Assembly (NCBI GenBank): GCA_006739055.1
Contig: AP019702.1
Location: 4,117,388 to 4,181,387, forward strand
Direction: 5' to 3'
Length of the DNA: 64,000 bases
Source: Allostella vacuolata
GTDB taxonomy: Bacteria; Pseudomonadota; Alphaproteobacteria; ATCC43930; Allostellaceae
Shown piece after piece: positions 43,708 through 53,792 of the stretch. Position 1 is the stretch's first letter; the number at the start of each line of letters is the position of its first letter. The notes under the pieces were generated by a model, which had not been told where the DNA came from, searched no databases, and was given only the letters and a program-made list of their open reading frames with translations. The position numbers and the translations under genes were made by a program.

Positions 43708-43959
43708 TCAGCCGCCGGAACGCGGTCCGGAGCGGCGGCCCTTGTGGAGGTCGGTCTCGGCGCGATGGTCCCGGTCGAGCTTCTTGAGGCCCTCGACGAT
43801 GCCGTCCGCCTCCTTCCTTGCCTCGGGGACGACCTTCCGCTGGTTGCGGACGCTCTCCTGGTCGTTCCCCTGCAGCGCGTTCCGGCCCATCTGCTCCTGG
43901 GCGAAGTCGTCCTGCTCCAGATCCTGGATGGCGGGCGCGGTCGGGTTCCTGTTGCTCAT
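43708..43959 (-). CDS. Small hydrophilic protein of unknown function
   Basis: An 83-residue, highly charged protein with no hydrophobic segment. The central part (VVPEARKEADGIVEGLKKLDRDHRAE) is likely helical, the end is Arg/Gly/Ser-rich. The ATG at 43959 has GGAG upstream. It stands alone between a tRNA gene and the hydroxyacid oxidase. The reading frame is supported by the ribosome site and amino-acid use, but no family is recognised. Confidence 0.6.
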   Translation of the reverse strand: MSNRNPTAPAIQDLEQDDFAQEQMGRNALQGNDQESVRNQRKVVPEARKEADGIVEGLKKLDRDHRAETDLHKGRRSGPRSGG

Positions 43960-44237
43960 GGTGCGTCTCCACTGTCGGCAGGCCGCGTCGCAGTCCGGCG
44001 ACGCGGCCTCGTGCATGGGGCCTGGCCTCCTCCAGAGAACCCGGGTCGGGAGCCGTCGTTCCGATGTTTCTCCCGGAACCGGCGGGCGGCACCCCTTCCG
44101 TCCAGGCCCCCTTCCGTCCGGGCGGGCGAATGATGCATTTTACCGGGACGCATTCACCCCGGCGCGGAAGCGGTGCTAGGCTCCGCCTCCACCCCCTTCT
44201 CGCCTCCCCCACCCCACCATCCGGAAGGACCCCACCC

Positions 44238-45320
44238 ATGTCGGACGCGGCCGAGGAATTCCTGACCCTGCACGAAATCGTCAAGGCGGCGCGCGAGCGC
44301 CTCGACAAGGGGCGATGGGACTACCTGATGGGCGCGACCGAGACCGAGACGACCTTCCGGCGCAACCGCCAGGCCATCGACAACTGGGCCTTCCGTCCGC
44401 GCGTGCTGCGCGACGTGACGGCGATCGACACCAGGACGACGCTGTTCGGCCGCCAGATCGCGATGCCGGTGATGATGGCGCCGATCGGCTCGCTCGAATC
44501 CTTCGAGGCGGGCGGCGGGGCGACCGCGGCCAAGGCCGGCGGCCGCGCCAACGTGCCCCTGATGCTGAGCTCGGTCTGCAACCCGGGGCTGGAGGCGGTC
44601 GCCGCCGCCGGGCCGGACGCGCCGCGCATCTTCCAGCTCTATGTCCGCGGCGACAACGCCTTCGAGGACGACCATGTCCGCCGCGCGGTCGACCAGGGCT
44701 ACTTCGCCTTCGCCGTCACCGTCGACACCGCGCACTATTCCAGGCGCGAGCGCGACCTCGCCAACCGCTTCGTCAAGCCGTGGCGCCAGGCCGCGACCGG
44801 CATGGACTGGCAGGCCGCCTACAACTGGGACAACGTCAAGCGCTTCAAGGACACCCACAAGGTGCCGCTGATCCTGAAGGGCATCGGCACCGGCGAGGAT
44901 GCGGCCGCGGCGGTGGCACTCGGCGTCGACGGCATCTACGTCTCCAACCATGGCGGCCGCCAGCTCGACCAGGGGCGCGGCTCGATGGAGGTGCTGGAGG
45001 AGGTGGTGACGGCGGTCGGCGGCAAGGCCACGGTCATCGTCGACGGCGGCTTCTATCGCGGCACCGACATCGTCAAGGCGATCGCGCTCGGCGCCGACTG
45101 CGTCGGCATCGGCCGCATGACCGGGCTCGGCATGGCGGCGGCCGGCGAGGAGGGCCTGGTCCGCGTGCTCGACCTGCTGCACGAGGAGATCACCATCGCA
45201 CTCGCCCTGCTCGGCGCCCGCAACCTGGGCGAGCTGTCGCGCAGCCACCTGTCGAAGTCGCACCCGGTCGCGCCCGCCCACGCGCTGAGCGCCTTCCCGC
45301 TGCTGGGCGAGGGCTACTGA
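44238..45320 (+). CDS. FMN-dependent alpha-hydroxy-acid oxidase/dehydrogenase
   Basis: A 360-residue TIM-barrel flavoenzyme of the lactate/glycolate/mandelate oxidase family. MAPIGSL and FQLYVRGD are FMN contacts, KGIGTGEDA holds the active Lys, and [11 protein letters not shown] holds the catalytic His and substrate-binding Arg. [14 protein letters not shown] binds the FMN phosphate. GGAAGGAC precedes the ATG. Compared with LldD it is shorter and without a membrane loop, so it is likely soluble. The following genes handle hydroxy-amino acids and formate, so its substrate may be a hydroxy acid from the same route. Confidence 0.87.
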   Translation: MSDAAEEFLTLHEIVKAARERLDKGRWDYLMGATETETTFRRNRQAIDNWAFRPRVLRDVTAIDTRTTLFGRQIAMPVMMAPIGSLESFEAGGGATAAKAGGRANVPLMLSSVCNPGLEAVAAAGPDAPRIFQLYVRGDNAFEDDHVRRAVDQGYFAFAVTVDTAHYSRRERDLANRFVKPWRQAATGMDWQAAYNWDNVKRFKDTHKVPLILKGIGTGEDAAAAVALGVDGIYVSNHGGRQLDQGRGSMEVLEEVVTAVGGKATVIVDGGFYRGTDIVKAIALGADCVGIGRMTGLGMAAAGEEGLVRVLDLLHEEITIALALLGARNLGELSRSHLSKSHPVAPAHALSAFPLLGEGY

Positions 45321-45339
45321 GGGGCCCTCTTGCCGCGGA

Positions 45340-45369
45340 GGGGAGGCGGCCGCTAGGGTCCGCCTCCCC
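45340..45369 (+). terminator. Hairpin between hydroxyacid oxidase and dehydratase genes
   Basis: A perfect 10-bp stem (45340-45349 with 45360-45369) with a 10-nt loop, 19 bp after the oxidase stop and 28 bp before the dehydratase start. No T run follows; it may be an attenuator or RNA-stability element. Confidence 0.45.
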
Positions 45370-45397
45370 ACCCACGGCGACAGCGAGGCCCGGCGCC

Positions 45398-46435
45398 ATG
45401 TCTTTCCCCGATACGGCGTCTTTCCCCGATACGGCGTCTATCCCCGATCCGGCCGCCCTGCCGGACCTGGCCGCCCTCGAGCGGGCGGCCGAGGCGGTGC
45501 ACGCCGTCTTCCCCGCCACCCCGCAGATCCACTGGCCGCTGCTGTCGGCCCGGGCCGGGGCCGAGGTCTGGGTCAAGCACGAGAACCACACGCCGGTCGG
45601 CGCCTTCAAGGTGCGCGGCGGCATCGTCCACATGGCGAACCTGAAGCGCGAGCGGCCCGGCCTGGCCGGCGTCATCACCGCCACCCGCGGCAACCACGGG
45701 CAGAGCATCGCGCTCGCCGCCGCCGCCGTCGGGCTGAAGGCGACGGTGGTCGTGCCGCACGGCAACAGCACGGAAAAGAACACGGCCATGCGCGCGCTCG
45801 GCGCCGAGCTGGTCGAGCATGGCCACGACTTCCAGGCGGCCTTCGAGTACGCGGTCGCCGCCGCCGAGGAGCGCGGGCTGCACATGGTGCGCTCGTTCCT
45901 GCCGGACCTGGTGGCAGGGGTCGGCACCTATGCGCTGGAGCTGTTCCGCGCGGTGCCCGACATCGACACCGTCTATGTGCCGATCGGGCTCGGCTCCGGC
46001 ATCTGCGGCACCATCGCCGCGCGCGACGCGCTCGGCCTGAAGACCAGGGTGGTCGGCGTGGTGGCGGCCGCCGCCCCCGCCTATGCCCTGTCGTTCGCCG
46101 CCGGCCACGCCGTCTCCACCAACAGCGCCGACACCATGGCCGACGGCATGGCCTGCCGGGTGCCGGTCGAGGCGGCGGTCGAGATCATCCGTGCCGGCGC
46201 CGACCGCATCGTCGCCGTCGACGACGGCGAGATCGCGGCCGCCATGCGCCACTATTTCACCGACACCCACAACGTCGCCGAGGGGGCGGGTGCCGCCCCG
46301 CTGGCGGCCCTGCTGCAGGAGCGCCAGCGCATGGCGGGCCGCCGGGTCGCCCTCATCCTCTCCGGCGGCAATGTCGACCGCGCCGTCTATGCCCCGATCC
46401 TCGCCGAGGCCCCCTTCATGAAGACCGACCGATGA
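45398..46435 (+). CDS. PLP-dependent threonine/serine dehydratase-like enzyme
   Basis: A 345-residue fold type II PLP enzyme. The Schiff-base Lys is in VGAFKVRGG, substrate loop TRGNHGQS follows and the phosphate loop is IGLGSGICG. It would deaminate serine, threonine or a hydroxy-amino acid. There is no ACT regulatory domain. An N-terminal extension of about 20 residues is coded by an 18-bp tandem repeat (three copies of F/S-P-D-T/P-A-S-type units). The stop overlaps the fhs start, so it is coupled to one-carbon metabolism. Confidence 0.85.
   Translation: MSFPDTASFPDTASIPDPAALPDLAALERAAEAVHAVFPATPQIHWPLLSARAGAEVWVKHENHTPVGAFKVRGGIVHMANLKRERPGLAGVITATRGNHGQSIALAAAAVGLKATVVVPHGNSTEKNTAMRALGAELVEHGHDFQAAFEYAVAAAEERGLHMVRSFLPDLVAGVGTYALELFRAVPDIDTVYVPIGLGSGICGTIAARDALGLKTRVVGVVAAAAPAYALSFAAGHAVSTNSADTMADGMACRVPVEAAVEIIRAGADRIVAVDDGEIAAAMRHYFTDTHNVAEGAGAAPLAALLQERQRMAGRRVALILSGGNVDRAVYAPILAEAPFMKTDR
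45401..45454 (+). repeat. 18-bp in-frame tandem repeat, 3 units
   Basis: Two identical units (45401-45418, 45419-45436) and a degenerate third. They encode the extra N-terminal residues of the dehydratase, and the number could vary between strains. Confidence 0.85.
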
Positions 46436-48102
46436 AGACCGATATCGAGATCGCCCGCGCCGCCACCCTGAAGCCGATCGAGGAGATCGGCGCCCGGCTC
46501 GGCGTGCCGGCGGAGGCCCTGTTCCGCTATGGGCCGCACAAGGCGAAGATCGACCTCGCCTGGGCCGAGGCCCAGGCCGCCCGGCCGCGCGGCAAGCTGG
46601 TGCTGGTCACCGCGATCAACCCGACCCCGGCCGGCGAGGGCAAGACCACCACCACCGTCGGCCTCGGCGACGCGCTCAACCGCATCGGCAAGAAGGCCGC
46701 CATCTGCCTGCGCGAGCCGAGCCTCGGCCCCTCCTTCGGCATGAAGGGCGGGGCGGCCGGCGGCGGGCACTCGCAGGTGGTGCCGATGGAGGACATCAAC
46801 CTCCACTTCACCGGCGACTTCCACGCCATTGGCGCCGCCCACAACCTGCTGGCCGCGCTGATCGACAACCACATGTACTGGGGCAACGCGCTCGGCCTCG
46901 ACGGGCGGCGCATCGTCTGGCGCCGCGCGCTCGACATGAACGACCGCTCGCTGCGGCAGATCATCGTCGGGCTGGGCGGCGTCGCCAACGGCCACCCGCG
47001 CGAGGACGGCTTCGACATCGTCGTCGCGTCGGAGGTGATGGCGATCTTCTGCCTGGCGCGCAGCATCGACGACCTGCGCCAGCGCCTGGCGCGCATCGTC
47101 GTCGGCGCCACCCGCGAGCGCAAGGCGGTGACCGCGGGCGACCTCAAGGCCGACGGGGCGATGACGGTCCTGCTCAAGGACGCGCTCGCCCCCAACCTGG
47201 TACAGACGATCGAGAACAACCCGGCCTTCGTCCATGGCGGGCCCTTCGCCAACATCGCCCATGGCTGCAACTCGGTCCTGGCGACGACGACGGCGCTGGG
47301 CCTGGCCGACTATGTGGTGACCGAGGCGGGCTTCGGCGCCGACCTGGGGGCCGAGAAATTCTTCGACATCAAGTGCCGCAAGGCCGGCCTGTCGCCGGAC
47401 GCCGCCGTCATCGTGGCCACGGTCCGCGCGCTCAAGATGCATGGCGGCGTCGCCAAGGCCGACCTCGGCCGCGAGAACGTGGCGGCGGTGGAGGCCGGCT
47501 TCGCCAACCTCGCCCGCCATGTGGAGAATGTCCGCCGCTTCGGCGTACCGCCCGTCGTCGCCCTCAACCGCTTCGCCACCGACACCGCGGCCGAGCGCGA
47601 GGCGGTGGTGGCCGGCTGCCGCAAGCTGGGGGTCGAGGCCTTCGACTGCTCCCACTGGGCCGACGGCGGCGCCGGTGCCGAGGACCTGGCCCGCGCCGTG
47701 GTGGCCCTGGCCGAGGGCGGCAGCGCCCGCTTCCAGCCGCTCTACCCCGACCCGATGCCGATCCTCGACAAGATCCGCACCGTCGCCACCACCCTCTACG
47801 GCGCCGCCGACATCGCCCCCGACGCCAAGGTCATCGCCCGCGCCCGCGAACTGGAGCAGGCCGGCCACGGCGACCTGCCCGTCTGCATGGCCAAGACCCA
47901 GTACAGCTTCTCGACCGACCCCGACGCCAAGGGCGCCCCCACCGGCCACGTCGTGCCGGTGCGCGAACTGCGCCTGCTGGCCGGCGCCGGCTTCGTCGTG
48001 GCCCTCTGCGGCGACATCATGACCATGCCCGGCCTGCCCCGGGTCCCGGCGGCGGAGAGCATCGGGCTGGACGCGGACGGCAACGTGGTGGGGTTGTTTT
48101 GA
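46432..48102 (+). CDS. fhs: Formate-tetrahydrofolate ligase
   Basis: A 556-residue enzyme that makes 10-formyl-THF from formate, THF and ATP. The P-loop is [11 protein letters not shown] (near residue 61), then [31 protein letters not shown] (here in part [11 protein letters not shown]), DNHMYWGN, and a C-terminal MCMAKTQYS-type block (here CMAKTQYSF) and [11 protein letters not shown]. The length matches the family. It overlaps the dehydratase gene by 4 bp. It is the last gene before an AT-rich region; nothing is recognised in 48103-48313. Confidence 0.96.
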   Translation: MKTDIEIARAATLKPIEEIGARLGVPAEALFRYGPHKAKIDLAWAEAQAARPRGKLVLVTAINPTPAGEGKTTTTVGLGDALNRIGKKAAICLREPSLGPSFGMKGGAAGGGHSQVVPMEDINLHFTGDFHAIGAAHNLLAALIDNHMYWGNALGLDGRRIVWRRALDMNDRSLRQIIVGLGGVANGHPREDGFDIVVASEVMAIFCLARSIDDLRQRLARIVVGATRERKAVTAGDLKADGAMTVLLKDALAPNLVQTIENNPAFVHGGPFANIAHGCNSVLATTTALGLADYVVTEAGFGADLGAEKFFDIKCRKAGLSPDAAVIVATVRALKMHGGVAKADLGRENVAAVEAGFANLARHVENVRRFGVPPVVALNRFATDTAAEREAVVAGCRKLGVEAFDCSHWADGGAGAEDLARAVVALAEGGSARFQPLYPDPMPILDKIRTVATTLYGAADIAPDAKVIARARELEQAGHGDLPVCMAKTQYSFSTDPDAKGAPTGHVVPVRELRLLAGAGFVVALCGDIMTMPGLPRVPAAESIGLDADGNVVGLF

Positions 48103-48313
48103 TAGATCTGCCGAAACGCGGGAGCCATCTATTAGAGATCCATGCAGGAGAATACGAAGAATCTGCCAATTCTCTGCAGGTTATTTGGAATCTCCGCTGA
48201 TTGCCGCAACGTCTCTGATACGCCCTTCGTTTAATTACCCACCTCTACAACAAATCCCTACGCCGTCTGCGTGACAAGGAACTTCGTCGTAAAGTGATAA
48301 ACACCAACAGAAA

Positions 48314-49216
48314 TTAACTCGAAGCTGTCAGTGGTTTTATATCGAGAAGCCCATTAAGAAATGCATACACTCTCTCTCCTTTCGGAGTTGGCTTGTACCA
48401 AGAGTCTGCTCCACCAACTGAGTTTGGAAATTCTTCTATCAAGAGAAAATATTTTAGCGCATTTAATACCACATCCTTCTGCGTAGAATCCGTCTCTCCT
48501 GGACGCGACATGATCCCAGTATACAACTGGATTTGACTATAGAAAATTCCGAATGGTGCGGTGACGATCTGTTGAAGCACGTACTTGCTATTGTGAGCAA
48601 GGAATCGATCAAGATATTGGAAGTGCCAGTACTCCAAGATCTGATTAGCCTCCAGGAGGCGGCGCCGTAGCTCTCCGATTTCACTTTCGCTGGCAGCAGG
48701 CGTGGCAGCAGGCGTGGCAGCAGGCGTGGCAGCAGGCGTGGCAGCAGGCGTGGCAGCAGGCGTGGCAGCAGGCGTGGCAGCAGGCGTGGCAGCAGGCGTG
48801 GCAGCAGGCGTGGCAGCAGGCGTGGCAGCAGGCGTGGCAGCAGGCGTGGCAGCAGGCGTGGCAGCAGGCGTGGCAGCAGGCGTGGCAGCAGGCGTGGCAG
48901 CAGGCGGCGGCTCCTGCCGTCCACCAGCCCGATACTTAAGCCCCCAAGCCTCGACTTGCCTATCATCTGTTGACAAAAAGAATCTAATTAAATCAAATAT
49001 CTTGTTTCGAACAACTATCGCAACAGCGAACACTACTACTGGCCACGACACCACAACCCCGAGTATCTTTTCGACAAATTTATCTGGCGACGATGAAGTT
49101 TCATACAACCAGTACAAACTAACAACAATCGCGCCACCAGCCACAACCGTAGCCACCCACCCCAGAAACCAAAGAAATTCCTTTCCAGCATCTGATCCTG
49201 AATCTCCACTATTCAT
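48314..49216 (-). CDS. Two-helix membrane protein with PAAT repeat linker and C-terminal wHTH-like domain
   Basis: A 300-residue protein unlike its neighbours in base composition. Two membrane helices (about residues 14-36 and 50-80) are followed by a proline-rich linker of 17 PAAT tetrapeptides (about 102-170), a helix SESEIGELRRRLLEAN and a 100-residue C-terminal region whose end (YKPTPKGERVYAFL) resembles a winged-helix domain. The ATG at 49216 has GGGGAAG upstream; a TTG at 49282 is the other choice. I know no characterised homologue. The position in an AT-rich island suggests horizontal gain; a sensing or defence role is possible but not shown. Confidence 0.75.
   Translation of the reverse strand: MNSGDSGSDAGKEFLWFLGWVATVVAGGAIVVSLYWLYETSSSPDKFVEKILGVVVSWPVVVFAVAIVVRNKIFDLIRFFLSTDDRQVEAWGLKYRAGGRQEPPPAATPAATPAATPAATPAATPAATPAATPAATPAATPAATPAATPAATPAATPAATPAATPAATPAATPAASESEIGELRRRLLEANQILEYWHFQYLDRFLAHNSKYVLQQIVTAPFGIFYSQIQLYTGIMSRPGETDSTQKDVVLNALKYFLLIEEFPNSVGGADSWYKPTPKGERVYAFLNGLLDIKPLTASS
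48691..48906 (-). repeat. 12-bp minisatellite, about 17-18 copies
   Basis: Unit CAGGCGTGGCAG, with 17 perfect copies on the plus strand, in frame and coding for PAAT on the minus strand. Because the units are identical, copy number is likely variable. It is not a CRISPR array: no spacers. Confidence 0.95.
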
Positions 49217-49519
49217 GTTAATACTTCCCCCATACCGATCATCTGTTTTACTCTTTACTTTCTCCACCTCGAATACACTCAACCATGAATTCTCTAAGTT
49301 GATGTAAAAAATTTATATAACCTACATCGCACAAAATATAGTCTTCAACACCTCAGGTGTAGATTTTTCGATTTTTGGCACTGCGCTCACTTACGAATCG
49401 GCTGGAGAACACCCACGAGAAAATATACGATCGGAAAGCCTAATCCTTGAGCTGGAAACCGCCTTATTTGAAAGATCTTCTCGGCGGGATCAAGCGATCG
49501 TGATGAGAGCGCCCCAGGA
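49217..49519. other. AT-rich intergenic region
   Basis: 303 bp between the PAAT protein start and the RpiR-type gene end. It must hold the PAAT gene promoter (a TATAAA-like run lies on the minus strand near 49312-49317) and a short palindrome ACACCTCAGGTGT near 49349. No coding gene is supported. Confidence 0.5.
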
Positions 49520-50380
49520 TCAATCCCCCGCCAGGTCCAGCCCGATCGCCAGCGCCTGGACCAGGCATAGCGGCGCCGCCAGCGTGCGCATCGCGGCCTC
49601 CGGCATGTCCTGCAGCTCGAACACCAGCCGGGCGCCGGTGGCGATCGGGCTGAGCAGGCTGTCGGTGATGGCGATCGCCGGCACCCCGCGCGCCACCAGC
49701 TCGGGGAAGAGGCGGACCGTGTCCGGGTAGTAGCTGCGGAAGCTGATGGCGACCAGCGCGTCCTGGGCGGTGGCGGCGTGCGACTGCTCGCCGATGCCGC
49801 CGCCGATGCCGTCGAGCAGGACCACGCGGCGGCCGAGCTTGCGCAGCACGTAGGCGAGGTGCGCGGCGACCGGGTAGGAGCCGCCCAGCCCCAGCAGGTA
49901 GATGTCGCGGGCCGGCGCCAGGATGGCGATCGCCGCCTCCAGGTCCTGCTCGGTCGCGGACTGGAGCAGCGAATCCAGCGCGGAATGCGCGTCGGCGACG
50001 AACCGGCCGAGGACCGCCAGCGGCCGGCGGCCGAGGATCGAGGCCTCGTCCCGCTTCATCCGGGCGAGCCTGGCCTTGTAGCTGGGCGCCACGCCGGCCA
50101 CCAGGCGCGAGCGGAAGACCTGCTGCATCTCGGTGAAGCCGTTGAAGCCGAAGGCGCGGGCGAAGCGCACGATGGCCGAGGGCTGCACGCCCGTGCGCTG
50201 CGCCACCTCCGCCACCGTCGCGAGCGCCACGTCCGTCGGGTGGTCGAGGGTGAATTCCGCCACCTGCTGCAAGCGGCCGGGCAGCGCGCCATGGCGCTGG
50301 GCGATCGCCGCGCGCAGCGCCTCGTAGTCGCCGGGCGGCTGGATGGTCGCGGCCGGTCCCGCGGCGCTCTCGTGGATCAT
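49520..50380 (-). CDS. MurR/RpiR family transcriptional regulator
   Basis: A 286-residue regulator. The N-terminal helix-turn-helix of RpiR type spans about residues 20-95 (VAEVAQRTGVQPSAIVRFARAFGF, in short TVAEVAQRTGV and IVRFARAFGFNGF), and the C-terminal SIS sugar-phosphate-binding domain spans about 130-270 (LLGLGGSYPVAAHL). It lies divergent to the transporter operon with an inverted repeat between them, so it likely controls that operon and itself. The effector could be a sugar phosphate or other small ligand. Confidence 0.9.
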   Translation of the reverse strand: MIHESAAGPAATIQPPGDYEALRAAIAQRHGALPGRLQQVAEFTLDHPTDVALATVAEVAQRTGVQPSAIVRFARAFGFNGFTEMQQVFRSRLVAGVAPSYKARLARMKRDEASILGRRPLAVLGRFVADAHSALDSLLQSATEQDLEAAIAILAPARDIYLLGLGGSYPVAAHLAYVLRKLGRRVVLLDGIGGGIGEQSHAATAQDALVAISFRSYYPDTVRLFPELVARGVPAIAITDSLLSPIATGARLVFELQDMPEAAMRTLAAPLCLVQALAIGLDLAGD

Positions 50381-50411
50381 ACATTCCACTTTACAGCAGA
50401 ATTTGGAATGT
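50381..50411. promoter_or_regulatory. Inverted repeat, likely RpiR operator
   Basis: ACATTCCA (50381-50388) and TGGAATGT (50404-50411) are perfect inverted halves with a 15-bp gap, at the start of the RpiR gene and 68 bp before the binding-protein gene. A second overlapping palindromic element (TGGAATG-TT-CATTCTA, 50404-50419) adjoins. The site is AT-rich against its surroundings. Confidence 0.55.
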
Positions 50412-50478
50412 TCATTCTATTTTCAAACGCGGCGAGCATTCGACCGCGGGCCAAGAACAGCAATCCGTGGAGGGAACG

Positions 50479-51774
50479 ATGAGCAGCACCCGCATCTCGC
50501 GGCGCAGGGTCATGCAGGGCAGCCTGATGGCGGCCGCCCTGGCCGGCGGCGGCACCTTCTTCGGCCCGTGGAAGCACACCCGGGTCTGGGCCCAGGGCGC
50601 GGCCAAGCCGATCAAGCTCGGCCTGACCTGCGACGCCAGCGGCCAGTATGGCGCCAGCGGCCAGGACGACCTGCTCGGCATGCGCCTGGCGATCGACGAA
50701 TTCAACGCCAAGGGCGGCGTGCTGGGCCGCAAGGTCGAGTGGATCACCACCGACACCGAGACCAACCCCGCCACCGCCACCCGGGTGGCCGAGCGCTTCA
50801 TCGCCCAGGAGCAGTGCGCCTTCCTGATCGGCGCGGTCCATTCCGGCGTCGCCAACGCCATCACCCAGGTCGCCGCCAAGTACGGCACCATCTACATGAA
50901 CACCAACTCGTCTGCCCCCTCCGAGGCGGGGGAGAACTGCGCCCGCATCAAGTTCGTGTGGGACGGCAACGGCACCAACTTCTCGAAGGCGTCGGTCAAG
51001 AACGCGGTCGAGGGCGTCGGCAAGCGGTGGCTGCTGCTGACCAACGACTATGTCTGGGGCCACACCACGTCCGAGTCCACCAAGCGGCTGGCGGAGGCCG
51101 CCGGCGCGCAGATCATCGACAACCTGCTGGTGCCGCAGAACACCCGCGACTTCACCGCCTACCTGTTGAAGGTGCAGCAGCTGAAGCCCGACGTGGTGGC
51201 GACCGCGATCGGCGGCGACGACATCAAGGCCCTGCGCCAGCAGATCACCGACCTGAAGCTCGAGGGCCGCACCGCCTGGATCAACAACCAGCAGGACTGG
51301 CCCGACATCTGGGGCGCGCCCGACAGCCTGTTCGGCGTGTTCGGCACCACCTGGTACCACAAGCTGAAGCTGCCCGGCGTGGACGAGTTCGTGAAGCGCT
51401 GGCAGGCGGCCTTCCCCAAGTCGCCGATCCCCGTGCCGGGCAACGTCTCCTACAACGGCTACATGGCGACCCGCGAGCTGCTGCTGGCCGTCGAGCGGGT
51501 CGGCTCCACCAACAACGCCAAGGTCATCCGGGCGCTCGAAGGGCACAAGATGCCGGCCGCCCAGCGGATGCAGCATTTCGACGCCTACATCGACCCGGTC
51601 ACCCACCAGGTACAGCAGACCATCTACCTGGCCCGGCGCAACGCCAAGCCGGCCGACCCGACCGACCTCTACGACATCCTGAGCCAGACCGAGCCCGCCC
51701 ACGCGCTCGACGACGCGGCCCCCACCAAGTGCAAGCTGGTGCCGTTCGACAAGGTGCCGACCTACGAGATGTGA
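50479..51774 (+). CDS. ABC transporter substrate-binding protein (branched-chain amino acid/urea-like type 1)
   Basis: A 431-residue periplasmic binding protein of the Peripla_BP_6 fold. The N-terminus has a twin-arginine motif SRRRVMQGS followed by a hydrophobic run, so it is probably Tat-exported. LGLTCDASGQYGASG and FNAKGGVLGRKV are the family landmarks. GTGGAGGGA precedes the ATG at 50479. It is the first gene of an operon with LivH, LivM, LivG, LivF-type genes. The ligand is unknown; the family also binds amides, aromatics and urea. Confidence 0.9.
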   Translation: MSSTRISRRRVMQGSLMAAALAGGGTFFGPWKHTRVWAQGAAKPIKLGLTCDASGQYGASGQDDLLGMRLAIDEFNAKGGVLGRKVEWITTDTETNPATATRVAERFIAQEQCAFLIGAVHSGVANAITQVAAKYGTIYMNTNSSAPSEAGENCARIKFVWDGNGTNFSKASVKNAVEGVGKRWLLLTNDYVWGHTTSESTKRLAEAAGAQIIDNLLVPQNTRDFTAYLLKVQQLKPDVVATAIGGDDIKALRQQITDLKLEGRTAWINNQQDWPDIWGAPDSLFGVFGTTWYHKLKLPGVDEFVKRWQAAFPKSPIPVPGNVSYNGYMATRELLLAVERVGSTNNAKVIRALEGHKMPAAQRMQHFDAYIDPVTHQVQQTIYLARRNAKPADPTDLYDILSQTEPAHALDDAAPTKCKLVPFDKVPTYEM

Positions 51775-51853
51775 CGGGCGGCCGTCCTTCGCCCACGCTG
51801 CCGGCCGGGGCGCCTCGCCGCCCCGGCCCACCGCCCCGCCACCGGTGGAGCCG

Positions 51854-52774
51854 ATGCTCGTCAACCTACTTCCGCACCTGGTGAACGGCCTGACGCTGGG
51901 CCTGTTGTTCGCGCTGATCGCGCTCGGCTTCATGCTGATCCTGGGCCTGATGGAGCAGATCAACCTGGCGCACGGATCGCTGTTCGCGGCCGGAGCCTAC
52001 TTCGCCTATGCGATCGCCACCCCGCGGCTTCCCCTGCCCGATCTCAACCAGGCCTGGGCAACGGTGCCGCTCGGCTGGCGCTACGCGACCGCGTTCCTGG
52101 TCGCCCCGATCCTGGTGGCGCCGCTCGGCCTCGTCATCGAGCGGCTGATGCGCCGCACCTATGGCCGCGATCCGCTCTACGGGCTGCTGCTCACCTTCGG
52201 CCTCGCCATGGTGCTGGAGGATGCGATCCGCGCCCTGTGGGGCACGCGCGACTACACCCTGCCGGTGCCGCGCGACATCTCGGGCGGGTTCATCTTCCTC
52301 GACCTGATCTGGTCGCGCTACCGCTTCTGGGCGGCGGCCTTCGCGCTCGCCGCCATCGCGCTGGTCTGGGTGGTGGTCGAGCGCACCCGCTTCGGCGCCA
52401 TGGTCAAGGCCGGCGCCCATGACGGCGAGATGGTCCAGGCGATGGGCATCGACATCAAGAAGCTGCGCGCCGGGGTCTTTGTGCTCGGCACCATGCTGGC
52501 CGCGCTCGCCGGGGTGATCATGGCGCCCATCTGGGGCATCCGCCCGCACATGGGCATCGACGCGGTGGTGCCGGCCTTCGTCGTCATCGTCCTGGGCGGG
52601 GTCGGCTCGTTCTGGGGGGCGGTGCTGGCCGGGCTGCTGGTCGGCATGGTGGTCGGCCTGTCGGGCGCCTATGCGTCGGAATGGTCGCTGTTGTCGATGT
52701 ACCTGCTGCTGATCCTGGTGGTGACGTTCCGGGCCCGCGGGCTGTTCGGCAAGAAGAGCCTGCTGGAGGCATGA
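51854..52774 (+). CDS. ABC transporter permease, LivH-like
   Basis: A 306-residue permease with about eight helices. FALIALGFMLILGLMEQINLAHG is the typical N-terminal block and GTMLAALAGVIMAP and GGVGSFWGAVLAG the later ones. The ATG at 51854 is preceded by GGTGGAG. It ends 1 bp before the LivM-like start. Confidence 0.92.
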   Translation: MLVNLLPHLVNGLTLGLLFALIALGFMLILGLMEQINLAHGSLFAAGAYFAYAIATPRLPLPDLNQAWATVPLGWRYATAFLVAPILVAPLGLVIERLMRRTYGRDPLYGLLLTFGLAMVLEDAIRALWGTRDYTLPVPRDISGGFIFLDLIWSRYRFWAAAFALAAIALVWVVVERTRFGAMVKAGAHDGEMVQAMGIDIKKLRAGVFVLGTMLAALAGVIMAPIWGIRPHMGIDAVVPAFVVIVLGGVGSFWGAVLAGLLVGMVVGLSGAYASEWSLLSMYLLLILVVTFRARGLFGKKSLLEA

Positions 52775-52775
52775 G

Positions 52776-53789
52776 ATGACCCCCGCCGCCCGCCACCAGG
52801 CACCGACCTTCACCCCGACCATGCTGCTCACCTGGGCGGTGCTGGCGACCCTGCCCCTGTGGATCGAGCGGGTCGGCCTCTACCAGTACCTGGCGGTCGA
52901 GGTGCTGATCTGGGCCACCTACGCGCTCGCCTTCAACCTGGTGCTGGGCCATGCCGGCCTGCCCTCCTTCGGGCATGGCGCCTTTTTCGGCATCGGCGCC
53001 TATGCCTTCGGCCTGGCGCAGTTCAACCTCGCCGCCAGCCTGTGGCTGTGCCTGGCGGCCGCCCTGCTGGCGTCGGCCGTGGCCGGCGCGCTCGTCGCCC
53101 TCTTCATCTCGCACCGCCGCGGCATCTATTTCGCGCTGATGACGATCGCCTTCGGGCAGGTGTTCTGGTTCATCGCGGTCAAGGCGCACGGCATCACTGG
53201 CGGCGAGGACGGGCTGCTGCGCATCGTCCGCCTGCCGGCCGGGTTCGGCATCGGCGCGGTGTCGCTGGAGGACAATGTCAGCCTCTACTACGGCGTGCTG
53301 GCGGTGTTCGTCCTGGTCTCGCTCGGCCTGTGGCGGCTGGTCCATTCGCCCTTCGGCCGGGTGGTGAAGGCGATCCAGCAGAACGAGGAGCGGGCGCGCT
53401 TCGTCGGCTACGACGTATGGAAGGCCAAGTTCGCCATCATCGTCCTGTCCGCCGCCCTGTCGGGCCTGGCCGGCGGGCTCTTCGCCATGGCCCAGCGCTC
53501 CGCCTTCCCGGACGTGATGAGCCTGCACTATTCCGGCTATGTCGTGATGATGACGCTGATCGGCGGCGGGCTGGTCTCCTTCTGGGGGCCGGTCGTGGGC
53601 GCCATCGTCTTCCTGCTCGCCCGCGACCTGATCGGCGCCGTCACCACCAGCTGGATGCTGTGGTTCGGCATGCTGTTCGTGGCCCTGGTGATGTTCCGCC
53701 CGGACGGGCTGGCCGGGATGTTCGCCGGCCTGCGCCGCCCGGCGCCGCCGCCCGCCCCCCAGCCGGTGCCCCAGCCGGGGGAGGATTGA
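52776..53789 (+). CDS. ABC transporter permease, LivM-like
   Basis: A 337-residue permease with about nine helices. FNLVLGHAGLPSFGHGAFFG, in short LVLGHAGLPSFGHG, is the conserved early block, and LSGLAGGLFAMAQ and GGGLVSFWGPVVGA the late ones. The C-terminal tail is Pro-rich (about 15 residues). It forms the channel together with LivH-like protein. Confidence 0.92.
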   Translation: MTPAARHQAPTFTPTMLLTWAVLATLPLWIERVGLYQYLAVEVLIWATYALAFNLVLGHAGLPSFGHGAFFGIGAYAFGLAQFNLAASLWLCLAAALLASAVAGALVALFISHRRGIYFALMTIAFGQVFWFIAVKAHGITGGEDGLLRIVRLPAGFGIGAVSLEDNVSLYYGVLAVFVLVSLGLWRLVHSPFGRVVKAIQQNEERARFVGYDVWKAKFAIIVLSAALSGLAGGLFAMAQRSAFPDVMSLHYSGYVVMMTLIGGGLVSFWGPVVGAIVFLLARDLIGAVTTSWMLWFGMLFVALVMFRPDGLAGMFAGLRRPAPPPAPQPVPQPGED

Positions 53790-53792
53790 GCC

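Noticed and set aside
48691-48906. CRISPR-like periodic repeat
   Set aside because: The 12-bp units are contiguous with no spacers, are in frame and encode PAAT.
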